Positions 30,630 through 42,654 of a stretch of 64,000 bases of DNA are shown piece by piece; within the stretch, counting starts at the first letter, position 1; every line of letters begins with the position of its first letter. The DNA is from Parasponia andersonii (lineage: Eukaryota; Streptophyta; Magnoliopsida; Rosales; Cannabaceae): positions 492,809-556,808 of the forward strand of contig JXTB01000044.1 in the NCBI GenBank assembly GCA_002914805.1, read 5' to 3'. The translations under genes and the position numbers were made by a program. The notes beneath the pieces are model-generated. The model was not told where the DNA came from. It worked only from the letters and a program-made list of their open reading frames with translations, and searched no databases.

Positions 30630-32340
30630 ATGGCAAACACTAGAAACACTATCAGAGTCACCGGAACTAGCCAAAACCAACCTCAAAGCACTGCTGCTAC
30701 ACAGGCAGACCCTGCTCAGGATCAGCCTACTATGACCGCAACAGAGAACCTTTCCCAGAGATAGGATCATATGGAGAAGACACTGGTGAACCTCAGCAAG
30801 TCACTAACCAGATCAATGACACCCTGCGAAGACTTGCTGAAGGGCAGATGGTGACCCCACCACAACACGAACGTCCCAAAGAACGTCCTGCTCAATTACC
30901 TGAGAAAGGAATACAAATCCTAGAAACAAGAAGATGTGGCCAGCCAAGAACTCAGCAAGAGCGTCATGAAGATCACATCTCTAAAGGAAAAGGCAAGGTC
31001 GCCAACTTGCCTCCAGAATCTGGTACGGAGAGTTCAAGTACAAACCGTGATCGTATATAACCTTCTCATAAATCCACTAATAGTCGAGATCGCTTGAGCG
31101 GCGAACGAGGACGACCATCGAGAAGCGTCTTTGAAAGAATCAGCAGAGAGTCGAGACAAAATCCTGTAGACCTAAGACAGTATTTGGAGCGACGACGTAG
31201 TCATGATCGATCCATATCGCATCACAATGACCAAACTCAGTCTCGTCGCACTATTTCACTGGATCCCTCTCACAGATCGCAGAAGACTCTACCTAATCAA
31301 CCCGCATTACATCAGGATAATGATCGAAGGCCGCCTGTGCCGCCAGTGAGAGAGAATGCTTTCCCTCTGAACGTCGATGTTCACAATTTAAGGATCGCAT
31401 TAGACGCACTTACTGGTTGGGACGATGAGCTCGCTGATGGGTATCGTCAATCGCCATTCAGCGAGGAGATTCGAGCTGCAGCCCTTCTCACTGGATTCAG
31501 ACTTCCCACCATTAACACTTTCGATGGGAAAACTGATCCACAGGACCATATGGATCACTTCAGTGACTTGATGGAACTACATCGTGTTAATGATCATGCA
31601 CGTTGCAGATGTTTTGCTGTAACTCTCTCGGGAGCAGCAAAGAAGTGGTTCCGATGAATAAAATCCGGCTCGATCTCATCCTGGTAACAGCTTCAGACGG
31701 CGTTCTTGAGACAGTTTCAAGCTGCCAAGAATTTCATAGTTCCACTTGTTAGCTTGTCTGCAATCCGGCAAGGTCCAGAGGAGACTCTACGATCTTATCT
31801 CAATCGATTCACCTCAGAGTTAGCAAAGGTCAATAACCCACCTGAGGGAGGAGTTCTAACTCTCATGATGGCTGGGGTGCGACTAGAAACTAAACTTTAG
31901 GAGGAATTGCTTGAGCGAGAATGTAGAACCCTTGAAGACTTCTACCGAAGAGTTGGCCGGCATCTAAGGTTAGAATCTTCGCACGAAAATCTTCAAAAGA
32001 CTAAAAAAGAAGGAAGGAAAGATGTGACTAAAGATGCGGTCATTACCAGCAAAAACGGTAATATGAAAAACAAGAGGAATAATGAACAGACGAATGAGAA
32101 TCAGCCTAGACCCAAAAGGTAGGAGATTTCAAGAGCTCCCATGAGGTTTAACAATCACACTGAATTAAACGCGCTCATAGATCATATCTATGCGGTCACA
32201 AACCAGAAGGAGCGATTCCGACAATCAGAACCGATGAAGTGGGACAAGAAAAAGTGCGACCCCAATAAGTTCTGCTGATATCACAATGATATTGGGCATG
32301 ATACTAATAATTGCTTTGTCCTGAAGGATGAAATTGAAAG
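30630..32340 (+). pseudogene. gag: gag of element 2, broken by stops
   Basis: The ATG at 30630 starts MANTRNTIRVTG. The capsid region at 31530-31960 matches element 1 (DPQDHMDHFSDLMELH). Stops relative to element 1: TAG 30762 (CAG), TGA at about 31655, TAA 31685 (CAA), TAG 31898 (TGG), TAG 32120 (CAG) and TGA 32276 (CGA, inside the zinc knuckle). A one-base deletion near 30784 shifts the frame. Role as for the gag of element 1. Confidence 0.8.
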
Positions 32341-35300
32341 GCTGATTAGAGAGGGGCGACTGCAGCAGTACACCAGGTAGAACGACGAAAGGCGAGAAGA
32401 AGACCAACAGTGACTTCTAGAAATTCAACGCGAGGTGCAAACCATTTTTGGAGGACCGCACGTTGGGGGAGATTCTAAGAGAGCACAGGATAGGTATGTG
32501 CAAGAAGCTCGACAGCAGCCGTTAACCAATGTCATGCATCTTAAGCAGTGACCACACAAGCTTCAAAGAGTACCAGATATGGATATTACCTTCATCGAGC
32601 AAGATGCAAGGTGGGTCCATTATCCGCATAATGACGCGCTGGTCATAAAAATTAACTGTGGAAGCACACAGTTGTGGCGAGTATTGGTCGATAACGGGAA
32701 TGCTGTGGATATCCTATACTTCGACGCCTTTAAGAAGATGGGGTTGAATGAGAGCGACCTGAAGCCTGCCGCCACTCCACTCTATGGTTTCACTGGTGAC
32801 AGCCTGATGCCTATGGGCATGATAGAATTGATGGTCAGCGTTGGGACCTATCCAAGGGTTTCAACAATAATGACCCAGTTTCTGGTGGTGGATTGTCCCT
32901 CTGCCTTCAATGCTGTGCTGGGAAGACCGACATTGAGGGAACTTCGAGCCGTCACCTCTATCTACCATCTAACAATGAAGTTCTCGACCTAACACGGGGT
33001 AGGCGAGGTTTGAGGAAATCAATATGACGCGAGGACATGTTATAACAACTCGCTTAAACTTGCAGCAAAGGATGCGACGTCTAGCACAATAATGGTCCAC
33101 CTACCGGAGAAAGCATCAGTCGTGGCAGCGGACAAAGCGTCAGTCGAGACAGCAGGCAAAGCGTCAGTCGTGGCAGCAGACAAAGCGTCAATCGAGGCAG
33201 CGAGCGAAGCTCTGGTTGGATTGACAGATAAAGCGTCAGTCGAACCGTCAGTGAAAGCGTAAATTGAAACGACCAACGAAGACTTCGATCCTCGAGAACT
33301 TGACCCATTGAAGATCTGGAGGATTTATCATTCGACCTGTCTTCCGGGACTTTGAAGATTGGAACGGAGGTTCAAGGACCTGTGCGAGCTTCATTGGTCG
33401 CTTTTCTGAAGTCTAATTTGGATGTCTTCGCATGGCAACATTCGGATATGGTAGGGATTGATTCAAGGATCATATCCACCATCTTAACATAGATCCGACA
33501 AAGAAGCCTGTATGACAGAAAAGAAGGGCTATGCATCCAGAACGCTACGTCGCGTTAAAAGAAGAGGTGGAGAAGCTGCTCGAAATCGGGTTCATAAGAG
33601 AGTCTTTCTATCCTGACTGGCTTGCAAACCCGGTTTTGGTGAAAAAACCTAACGGGAAGTGGAGAACATGTATTGATTTTACCGATCTCAACAAAAGCAT
33701 GTCCGAAGGGTAGCTTCCCTCTTCCGAGAATCGACCAGCTTATAGATGCGACGTCGGGGCATGAACTTTTAAGTTTCATGGATGCTTATTCAGGACATAA
33801 CCAAATCCCCATGTATGAGATAGATGAGGAACATACCTCGTTCATCACTGATCGAGGGTTATACTATTATAAAAAGATGCCCTTCGGACTTATCAACGCA
33901 GGAGCGACCTACCAACGTCTTGTCAATATGATGTTTGCAAAGCAAATTGGCAAAACAATGGAGGTATACGTCGATGACATGCTAGTCAAATCAGAGAAAG
34001 CCGAAGATCACATCAAGCACGTTGATGAGATGTTCAAAATTCTCCGGAGATATCAGATGAAGTTAAATCCCCAGAAGTGTGCATTCAGAGTAGGATTTGG
34101 AAAATTTCTGGGTTTTATGGTCAATCAGTGAGGAATCGAAGCAAATCCTCAGAAGATACAAGCACTGATTATATGTAATCTCCTCGTAAACCCAAGGATG
34201 TGCAAAGCCTAGCAGGAAGAGTAGCTGCTTTGAGTCGGTTTGTATCCAGACCAACCGATAAATGCCAACCTTTCTTTGAGATATTAAAGGGATCAAAAAG
34301 GTTTGAGTTGACGGAAAAATGCAAGCAGGTGTTCCAAGAATTGAAAAAACACTTGGGTTCTCCTCCATTCTTGTCGAAGCCAAATCCGGGAGAAGAATTA
34401 TGCCTATCACTCGCTGTTTCTAAGTATGCGACGAGTGCTGCATTAATTCGCGAGGAGGCAAATATTCAGCGACCTATGTATTATGTAAGTAAAAGATTAC
34501 TTGATGCTGAAACCAGATATCCAGAGATGGAAAAATTGGCACTGGCACTTATCATTGCATCAAGAAAGCTTCGCCCTTACTTCCATGCTCACTCCATCCG
34601 GGTTTTCATGAATTTCCTGTTGAAATAGGTCTTACAGAAACCAGAGACGTCAGGACGGCTGCTTAAGTGGGCTATTGAATTGAGTCAATTTGACATCAAT
34701 TTTCAACCTCACACTGCTATAAAGGGTCAGGCCCTCGCAGATTTTATTGCAGAATTTACATATGATGTCAATCTTCCCACGGGAGTACTCGAAAAACCCG
34801 CCTCAGATACATCAAAGTTGTGGAAACTTTATGTTGACGGGTCATCAAATGAAAATGGAGCAGGTGCGGGCATAGTTTTAATCAGTCCTGAAGGGCACAA
34901 CATTCATTATGCACTTCGCTTCAAATTCCCAGCGTCGAATAACGAGCCCGAATACGAAGCACTGATAGCTGGGCTAAAGCTCGCACAGGAAATGAAGGTC
35001 GAAATAATTGAAGTGTATAGCGACTCCCAGCTGGTCGTATGTCAAGTTAAGGGCGATTATCAAGCGAGAGGGGAGAGAATGATGGCCTATTTGGAGAAGG
35101 TGCAGTAGTTGTTCTTAACGTTCGACACTTATAACATTCAGCTTCTTCCTCGCATTAAAAATACCCGGGCAGATGCGCTTGCTAAGCTCGTTTCGACGAA
35201 AGATGCAGAATTGTTGAAGGTAGTTCCCGTTGAATTTCTTATATCACCAAGCATCGAGGTCAAACCCCAAATAATTATGCTAGTTGATGAAGAACCGTCA

Positions 35301-36536
35301 TGGATGGATCCCATAATGCGATATATACAAAATGGCGATCTTCCTGAGAACAAAGACGATGCAAGACGGCTTCGTATGAAAGCAGCTCGCTATATTATCC
35401 AGGATGGAGAGCTTTATCAAAGGAGTTTCAGCTCGCCATTATTATTGTGCGTCAATGATGAAAAAGCATGCTATATTATGAGGGAAATTCATGAAGGAAT
35501 ATGTGGAAATCATTCTGGGAGACAAGCACTTGCAAACAAAATTCTTCGACAAAGAAACTTTTGGCCAACTATGAAAAAAAATACATTGGAATTTTCTAGG
35601 AAATATGACAAATGTCAACGATTTGCGACCATTCCTAGAAAACCACATGTTCCTTTAACTTCAATGACTAGTCCATGGCCATTTGCTGTTTGGGGAATTG
35701 ATATTATCGGGATACTGCCATTAGCACGAGGTGGTTTGAAGTATGCGGTAGTCACAGTTGATTATTTTACAAACTGGACAGAAGACGAGGCCTTGAGCAC
35801 CATTTCTGCAAAGAAGATGATAGATTTTATTTATAAATCTATAATCTGCCGTTATGGTATACCGCATACCATAATTTCTGATAATGGAAAGCAATTCGAC
35901 TGTGACGAGTTCCGTGACTTCTGTAACAACTTGGGCATCAAGAAGAGTTTCTCCGCTGTTGTTCATCCGCAAGCCAATGGGCAGGTCGAAGCAATAAACA
36001 AAATACTCAAGCAGAATATAAAGACAAAACTGGAGGAGCATAAAGGAGCTTGGCCAGAAGTACTTCCAGAAGTTTTATGGGCTTATTGCACCACACAACA
36101 AACCACTACTGGAGAGAGTCCATTCTCTTTGGCTTATGGATATGAAGCGATGATCCCTGTTGAAATTGGTGCAGGCTCCTTGTGGCGATCTGTTTATGAG
36201 CAAAATCAGAATGATGTATTACTGAGAATTGAACTCGATCTTTTAGAAGAACGGCGTGAACAATCTCAACTCCGAATTGCATCATATCAACGACGCACTG
36301 CTCGATATTATAATTCCAAAGTCAAAGGTAGACATTTTGAAGTTGGAGATCTTGTCCTTCGACGAGTTCTACCTAATAATAGAGAACATGGTGCTGGTGT
36401 ATTTGGGCCTTCTTGGGAAGGGCCTTATGTTATTGATAACGTCATTTGACCTGGGACATATAACCTAGCTCGCGTCGGTGGACAAAAGATCGAGCATGCC
36501 TGGAATGCAGAACAACTTCGTCGTTATTATCAATAA
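32341..36536 (+). pseudogene. pol: pol of element 2 (PR-RT-RH-aRH-INT), broken
   Basis: The junction has TAG 32378 and TGA 32411, both shared with element 1, and TGA 32549. Protease: 32579-32992 with LVDNGNAVDILYFDAF. RT: 33531-34131 with an intact YVDD at 33967-33978. RNase H: about 34200-34740. Second RNase H: about 34803-35090, with LYVDGSSNENGAG. Integrase: about 35450-36536. The finger reads KYDKCQ, so one zinc Cys has become Tyr. The Asp, Asp and Glu of the core are present (GIDIIG, SDNGKQF, NGQVEAIN). The C-terminus ends RRYYQ at 36533 after a TGA at 36447. Frameshifts lie near 33479, 33695 and 34170; stops at 34626 and 35106 replace CAG. Confidence 0.85.
33109..33262 (+). repeat. Coding minisatellite between protease and RT (element 2)
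   Basis: Diverged 24-base units encoding KASVVAAD-like and KASVETAG-like peptides, matching the array at 16903-17054. Confidence 0.7.
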
Positions 36537-36672
36537 ATCTTCATGTTATCTTCAACAGCCTATTGTATCTTCTTTATTAATATTCGTCAATAATACTTCT
36601 TCAGCTATTACTTCAACTCATTTCCGATCGTCTATTATAGTTTTATGGCAGTTTTTGGACACCATAAAACTC

Positions 36673-36685
36673 GGGGGGTAGTGGG
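36673..36685 (+). other. Internal purine tract after pol, element 2
   Basis: GGGGGGTAGTGGG, conserved with 20231-20243 in element 1. Confidence 0.35.
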
Positions 36686-37124
36686 ATCAGAATGTTATCT
36701 CCTATTTGTTTCCTAAGGGACTATGCAAACGTCCATTTAGAGGAGATAGGGGTTTTAGATCGTCGAAGTATCTAAATCTCCTTAAAATCCTAGGATTTTC
36801 TCCTCACTTCATGCTTCAGCATGTCGTATTACGTAATTTCCCTCCTCAAACAGAAAAGTAACTAAGCAAAACATTCATTGTTTGAAGTGATATATTGCTA
36901 TATTTTATTTTGACATGGAACTTTTGAAATACAGTTAGAGTTTCCATCACTCGTATTGACTATTTTTTTAAGCGACCTAACCTATCCTAACGCTTAAAAC
37001 TCATTTTAAGTTAGTCGGATTCAAATCGCTAAAAGCGTGCTGATCAATCACTGTGATTGACTACTTAGTTAAAATTACTGTTCTGTTTTCATTGTTTTGT
37101 AGGAGCTTATGAGAAAAAAAAATA

Positions 37125-37130
37125 TTTATT
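37125..37130 (-). terminator. Polyadenylation signal of the antisense gene, element 2
   Basis: AATAAA on the minus strand, about 86 bases after the stop. Confidence 0.45.
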
Positions 37131-37215
37131 ATTTTTAAGTCACCTGTACATGCACAGAAAGAAAGGGGGACCAAGCCCACATTGTTCTTAAAAAAAAAAA
37201 AAAAAAAGAACAAAG

Positions 37216-37698
37216 TTATGCAGAAGGGCTCGCGCCGCCATCCCCAGCTTTGGCAGTATCCTCCCTCCAGCTTTGCACGAGCTCGACCACGTCCTCGCCA
37301 AGGACGGAGAAGTCAAAATCCGGATGCTCGCAGAAAATATTGAAAATGATGGTCGACGAGGCGATATCACTAGCTTTATCTTCGAGTTCTTTGACTTCAG
37401 TCGCCTTGAACTCCTCGATAGCTTTGTGAACCGCCTCAGTGGTCGCTTCCCTCATGCGATCCGGATGCTGAGAAATGGCCTTCTCGAGCTCTTTGACTTT
37501 TTCCTCGAGATTCTCCTTCTCGAGTCTCTCCTTGGCCAGGTCCTCGAGCATCTGCTGCTTCTCTAAGTTGAAGGCCATTCTCTCCTCCCCTTGAGCCTTC
37601 TCCGAGTTCTCGAATGCTTGTGTTATCTCTTCAAATTTTTCAGCCTTCTCGAAGCATTCAAGAACCGGGTGGTGCATCAGGACAACAGCAGCGGTAGT
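37216..37698 (-). CDS. Antisense gene exon 4 (element 2), intact coiled coil
   Basis: The acceptor is a T-run ending TTTAG. The frame is open from the exon start to the stop at 37216. The first half has heptad-like Leu/Glu/Lys spacing; the second half reads FEHP-like CEHPDFDFSVLGEDVVELVQ. Confidence 0.7.
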   Translation of the reverse strand, partial: TTAAVVLMHHPVLECFEKAEKFEEITQAFENSEKAQGEERMAFNLEKQQMLEDLAKERLEKENLEEKVKELEKAISQHPDRMREATTEAVHKAIEEFKATEVKELEDKASDIASSTIIFNIFCEHPDFDFSVLGEDVVELVQSWREDTAKAGDGGASPSA

Positions 37699-39357
37699 CT
37701 AAAAAAAAAAAAATCTAATTGTTAACACCAAGAGAATATATTCGAGGAGAAGATAGAAAAGCTTACATTGGCCAGCATCCTCATCGCAGATCCAAAAGCG
37801 ACCTTGGCAGAACGTCGCTTCATCCGCTCCCAACCTTCCTTAGATGTGAAGCGATCAATGAAGGCTACGCTCATACCAGCCTTCTCTGGTAATTAGTTAA
37901 GGAGTGCGAAGAGCTCTTCACCCTTATCTGCCAAGATCGGTTCCGAAGAAGTGGCAACCTCGGTGGGTGGTTCAGGATGACTCGTTGGCTGAGGCTGTGG
38001 TGGAGGCGAGCTTGCTGGGAAGTCCTCGAAGGCAACTTTTCTTTTCTTCGAGCTGTCAACCTTCTCCTTCCCTTTCGATGGCGGGGTACTCTCGGGTATT
38101 TTGGTTTTTGCCATGGACCCGAGAGTTGAAGGTGGTGCTCACAAGCCGCTACCGATGACCATCTCTGTACAGATATGTTAGTGAGAGAGGAGATATAGTA
38201 CAAGGGTAATTAGAATGCACGTGTAATTATCTTCTTCTTGTGGAGCTGGTTAAGGAGCTGGTGGTGACACTGTCTCTGGAGATGAAGGTTCTGAGGTTGG
38301 AAGGGTGGCTGGTGCTTTTCGTTTTCTAATTCTTGAAGACGAGGCACCTAAATCCGTCCTTTTCCTTGGCTTCTTCTTCGAGCTCGATGGCTTAGACGAA
38401 AGAACTGGGGGGTCTGGGAATGCGGCTCCCTTCGAAAGCAGACCGCAGGCGACCAAGTTATTTGAGGTACCTAGTACCTTCCAATTGAATTCCTCAATTG
38501 GAAGGTCGTTGATTTTATATACCCTTGGAGCTGTTCCTTGGAGAGTCCGGGTCGATCCCTGTTATCTGCGATGACATTCGAATGCGATCAGTATAAAAGT
38601 AAACATAGAAAAAGGGCGATAAATTGAAAGACTACCTACTGGAATTCTGAAAGAAGTCGTTAGCCGCATAGTCAAAATGGAAAAACGGATTTTTCCACTT
38701 TCCCATGTTGTTGCGAACCCCGTAGATCATATTTATTGCCTGGTTCGACCATTTGCACGCATAGAAGAAGCCAAGATCTGACGGGTTCGATTTCACTTGG
38801 TAAAACCAAGCGAATTCCTCAGGAGAAGGGGTCTCTAAACCTAATTTATGGTACAGTATATTCAAACCTACCATATATCTATAGGTATTAGGAGTTAGTT
38901 GAAAAGGGATGACCCCATAGTAATCAATGATCGATTTTATATACGGATGAAGTGGGAGATGAACACCACACTTGAGAACTGCTTCAGAGAAGGAAGCGAG
39001 TCCACGTGGTGGAATGTGTGGTCGGTTGAATTCCATAGGTAGGCGAAGAGGGATAGCGATCTTATAGCTACTCGCAATTTTGCTGAGTTTGTTCGACGTG
39101 CAGCTCGTCCGAACATTGGTACATGACCAATTCCCTTCTACATATTGGTAGCCAGATGAAAATGCAGGGGCATCCCTGATATGTCTGGGCCACTGATCCT
39201 GGGGGAGATCGCCTATTCGAGGACTACTCTATCTGGCCTATGTTATTTCTACTTCAGGTTCCTGCTCGAGGTAATCTTCAAGGTTTATGGAACTAACACT
39301 CGAGTCAGAATCTCTGGAAAATGCATTCCCTTCCCTAAATAAATCACTACTAGACAT
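37216..39357 (-). pseudogene. Antisense spliced gene of element 2 (Transposase_28-like + coiled coil)
   Basis: Same plan as in element 1. Coding exons 39357-38640, 38565-38231, 38164-37767 and 37698-37216. Exon 1 carries SEAVLKCGVHLPLH and YYGVIPFQLTPNTYRYM, with two stops near 39240-39230. Exon 3 has a TAA near 37896 where element 1 has CAA. Exon 4 is fully open here (153 residues from its Met) and shows a clean Lys/Glu-rich coiled coil with LEKENLEEKVKELEKA, and an acidic end. The donor after exon 2 has changed from GT to AT, so normal splicing would fail. Exon boundaries, 5'-UTR intron, TATA box and AATAAA match element 1. Function unknown. Confidence 0.75.
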
Positions 39358-39884
39358 CTAAAAAGAAATACGCAGGGATTTAGGCATCGAGGATTCTCAC
39401 TATACCAACACTTTGGGTATTCATCCTAGGATTGTACTAACAAGCAAGCTCATTCCTAAGAGGTCTACGGATTCATAAAAATTGTTCGAGCAGTTCGTCA
39501 GAAAATAAATGTTCGAGCAGTTCGTCGGGAAATGAAATAGGGTATCATACCCTAGAAATTCTTTTCACGAGTTCATTTCTGGTTATTATCTAGTAAGTCT
39601 ACTCTACAGACTGAAAAAGGGGGGATAAAAATAATTCTCATTTCACTTCAATGTGGGATGAGTTTTTATTCCTAAAAATTGAAATTATTTTTTCAAGAAC
39701 AGAAGAAATGAACTAACCTTTCTTTAGAAGTGGAGGGATTGAGATGATTTGAACTTCGTCGGAGAAGAAACTGTGATTGTGCGAGCTGAAGGATGAAATG
39801 GCATTTTAGGGTTCTCTGAAGCTTCGATATTTTCTGAGAAAAGATAGAAATGGTGAAATAGAACAGAAACAGATTGGTTTCCGA

Positions 39885-39892
39885 TATTTATA
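39885..39892 (-). promoter_or_regulatory. TATA box of the antisense gene, element 2
   Basis: TATAAATA on the minus strand. The 5'-UTR intron runs from the donor GTTAGT (39717-39712) to the acceptor TTTTTAG at 39358, directly before the ATG. Confidence 0.55.
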
Positions 39893-40306
39893 CTCCAAGC
39901 ACCGTTAAATCATAGCCATAGATCAAGGAATTTGATTTTTAGATCTGAAGGCCGAAGTTTACGCGAGATTTGATTCTTTCCGAAAAATCAGAATTGTTTA
40001 AAATTTGAAAAGATTTGGTTTAAAAACGACGTTTGGCATCATTAGGCTTCCTCGAATTCTGCTATCTTTCTTAGAAAAGGCTACATGTGTTTCCGTGTGT
40101 CAGAAAAAGATACGCGTGATCTTGAAACATGGGATTTGAAATCTGGCAACTCTTCGACTCTTCAAAGATCTCAAGTTTAGGTCGTGTTAGAAAAAGATAC
40201 GCGTGATCTTGAAAGATGGGATTTGAAATTTGGCGACTCTTCGACTCTTCAAAAATCTCAAGTTTAGGTCATGACATAGGATTTTTAAGATCGCACATTA
40301 AAAAGA

Positions 40307-40339
40307 AGCTCCATTTTGTCCTAAAGAACTAATGGAGCT
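40307..40339 (+). other. Conserved hairpin next to the PPT, element 2
   Basis: AGCTCCATT pairs with AATGGAGCT, with a 15-base loop. The stem is unchanged from element 1 and is followed by the purine tract GGAGCTAGGGGGCAAT. Confidence 0.6.
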
Positions 40340-40349
40340 AGGGGGCAAT

Positions 40350-41076
40350 TGTTATGCGGTCTAAAATCCTATGTCAGGTCGCATGTATAAGATTATGTGT
40401 GACCTCCACCAAATTAGTTATGTGCGACCTCCACCGAATAGGATATGTGCGATCTCCACCGTATAGGTTATGTGCGACCTCTTTCGCTTAAGTTACATGC
40501 GACCTCCTCCGTGTAGTTATGTGACCTCTTTTGCATAATACGTTATGTGCGATCTTCTCTGTATAGGTTGTGAGCGACCTCTTCCGAAAGAAAAGGGAAA
40601 CAAGTCTCTGCTTCATCAAACAGGAAACCTGTAAGAAAAGGGAAACAGAAGTCTCCTATTTATGATCAACCAGTTACCCGTTTTGAGTGGTTACCCAATT
40701 ATGTTGTTACTCGAATTGTATTACCCGATTGTGTAGTTACCCGTTTCACAATTAGGAACATTGAGTTACCCTCACCTATATAAAAAGAACTCAATGTTTC
40801 AAAGGGGGGATTCCAATTTTTTCCACTTCTCCAATTTTCAGATTTCGAAATTCTGACTTCCAATTTGAGAGAGATTACCGGATGAGACATTGTAACTTTG
40901 AGTGCTTGTAATTCTCCATAAAAATAGTAAAAAACAGTGGATGTAAGCTCATCTTTTTCGGGGTTAAACCACTATAAAATCCTCTCTTTTTATTTGCTTT
41001 GATTAATAACCCAACTCACACAAGCCACATCTCTTAATTTTTTCTAAATTTATTGTTGATAAAACCTCCATCAACA
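40350..41076 (+). repeat. 3' LTR of element 2
   Basis: 727 bases, starts TGTTATGCGG and ends CATCAACA before the CTGGT duplicate. TATA box at 40777-40784. It carries the same GCGACCTC array as the 5' LTR with scattered base changes. Confidence 0.85.
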
Positions 41077-41081
41077 CTGGT

Positions 41082-41325
41082 ACATCTGTAAGTTCCCCAT
41101 ATTAGATATGCTCTTCGCTTCGGTGGATCTTAAGTCCTCATTAGTTAGTGATAATAGCAAACAATGTTGTCAGATAAAGTCAGAGGCGAGCTGCATATGT
41201 CCCCGCATGATATTTGAAAACATATATTATAAATATGTAAATATATAATTTTGAGTTTCGAACCCACTTAATAAATATAAATATAATAATAGTATTATAT
41301 GATTCTAAACACTAAGTATTAACCT
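41082..41325 (+). other. Remnant of the second AAA-ATPase: donor and intron start
   Basis: ACATCT followed by GTAAGT (41088-41093) continues the exon cut at 29840. The rest is AT-rich intron-like sequence. No exon 2 was found. Confidence 0.5.
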
Positions 41326-41900
41326 TAGGGCTGGCAATTTTCTACACGACACGACGATACGACTCGACGACGACATGAAATAAACGAGTTTGGGTGATCT
41401 ATTAAATTTTCATGTCAATTTCGGGTTGACACGTGTAATACGCATAATAAATGGGTGGGTTTCGAGTCAACCCGCTTAATCCGAAAATGACCTGTATAAC
41501 CCGTTTAATTAAATGTGTCATTTTCGTGTTGTATCAACACGACACTAATACGACACATTTATTAATATTTTAATATATTATACGTGATTTTGATTAATTC
41601 TAAGCATATTTATAGAAGTAAAATTAAATTAAGTAGTACATAATCGTATTAAATTAGAATAATCGTATCAATTTTGAATAATCATGTCAAACGAGTCATA
41701 ATATGACACATGACACATGACACATTTATTAAACGGGTTACACGTATCGTATCGTGTTACACGTGTATTAATCGTGTCGTGTTCGGGTTTAAATTTTTGA
41801 CACGTTTATTAATCGTGTCATGTTTGGGTTGGGTGTTATTGTGTCGTGTCGTAATCGTGTCGACTCGAACACAACATAATAACACGAATTGCCAGCCCTA
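41326..41900. mobile_element. hAT-type MITE
   Basis: Inverted ends TAGGGCTGGCAATT and AATTGCCAGCCCTA. Flanked by 8-base duplicates ATTAACCT (41318-41325) and ATTAATCT (41901-41908), one mismatch, the size used by hAT transposons. The inside is non-coding and rich in CGTGTC/ACACG motifs. Confidence 0.75.
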
Positions 41901-41908
41901 ATTAATCT

Positions 41909-42654
41909 CTCTAATATCTCTCTAATCTCTTGCTAATTAATTATAATTATAATTTCAGTGAAGTATAAAATCTATTTTATTAATTAGAATTATCTTGTGA
42001 CAGATAAATATTTCATTATGTGTTAAGTACATGATATCCATAACATTAGTCAAATAAATAAGGTAAAAGATATGCCCTTTCCTATATAGTCTATTTACTA
42101 ATTAGAGAAACTTTTGGGCCCAAAATGTGTAGGGTGCAAAAACTAAAATGAATTTAAAAAGTTTATATAGTACAAAGAGTGATTCTATCATTATTTATCT
42201 ATTTTTGCTCTCAACCTCTTTTTTAAATGGATAGTGCTGCAGATCACACTTTTTTACAACTTTTTTTCACATAAGCAGTTGAAATTGAAATTTATCGTTA
42301 ATGGGTTGAGTGATATTTTTTGATTGTATAGTGATAAATCACATATTATATCATATGGTATTAAAAAAGTATGATACTCAGTATTATCCTTTCTAAATAG
42401 GCCTCTTTTTAATGTTTAAAATTCAAATATTTTCTTAATACACCTATTTTCATATGTTACTTAAATAAAAATTGGTTATTAATAAATAAATTTTTTTTCA
42501 ACCCCTTGCTCTCTTGGAAAAACTCACCATATATATAGACCAATTTTTTGGATTCCAAATATTAATCAATTTTTTTTGTTATTATTCTTATTTGCACTTT
42601 TTATTAAAAAAACATTTTTTTGAGTTATTATTATTATTATTATTATTATTACGT
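41909..42654. other. AT-rich intergenic stretch with a (TTA)n microsatellite
   Basis: No gene seen. A (TTA/ATT)n run of about eight units lies at 42628-42651, right at the truncated edge of the element 4 LTR. Confidence 0.6.

Larger units (their letters stand above)
29841..41076 (+). mobile_element. Ty3/gypsy retrotransposon, Tat-like lineage (element 2)
   Basis: LTRs 29841-30568 and 40350-41076 begin TGTTATGCGG and end CATCAACA, flanked by a perfect CTGGT duplication (29836-29840 and 41077-41081). Same family and direction as element 1, with near-identical protein segments and antisense gene. It is 11,236 bases and has no N gap. The two LTRs differ by a few percent by eye. Several stops and frameshifts make it defective. 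It interrupts exon 1 of the second AAA-ATPase close to its donor site. Confidence 0.9.
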
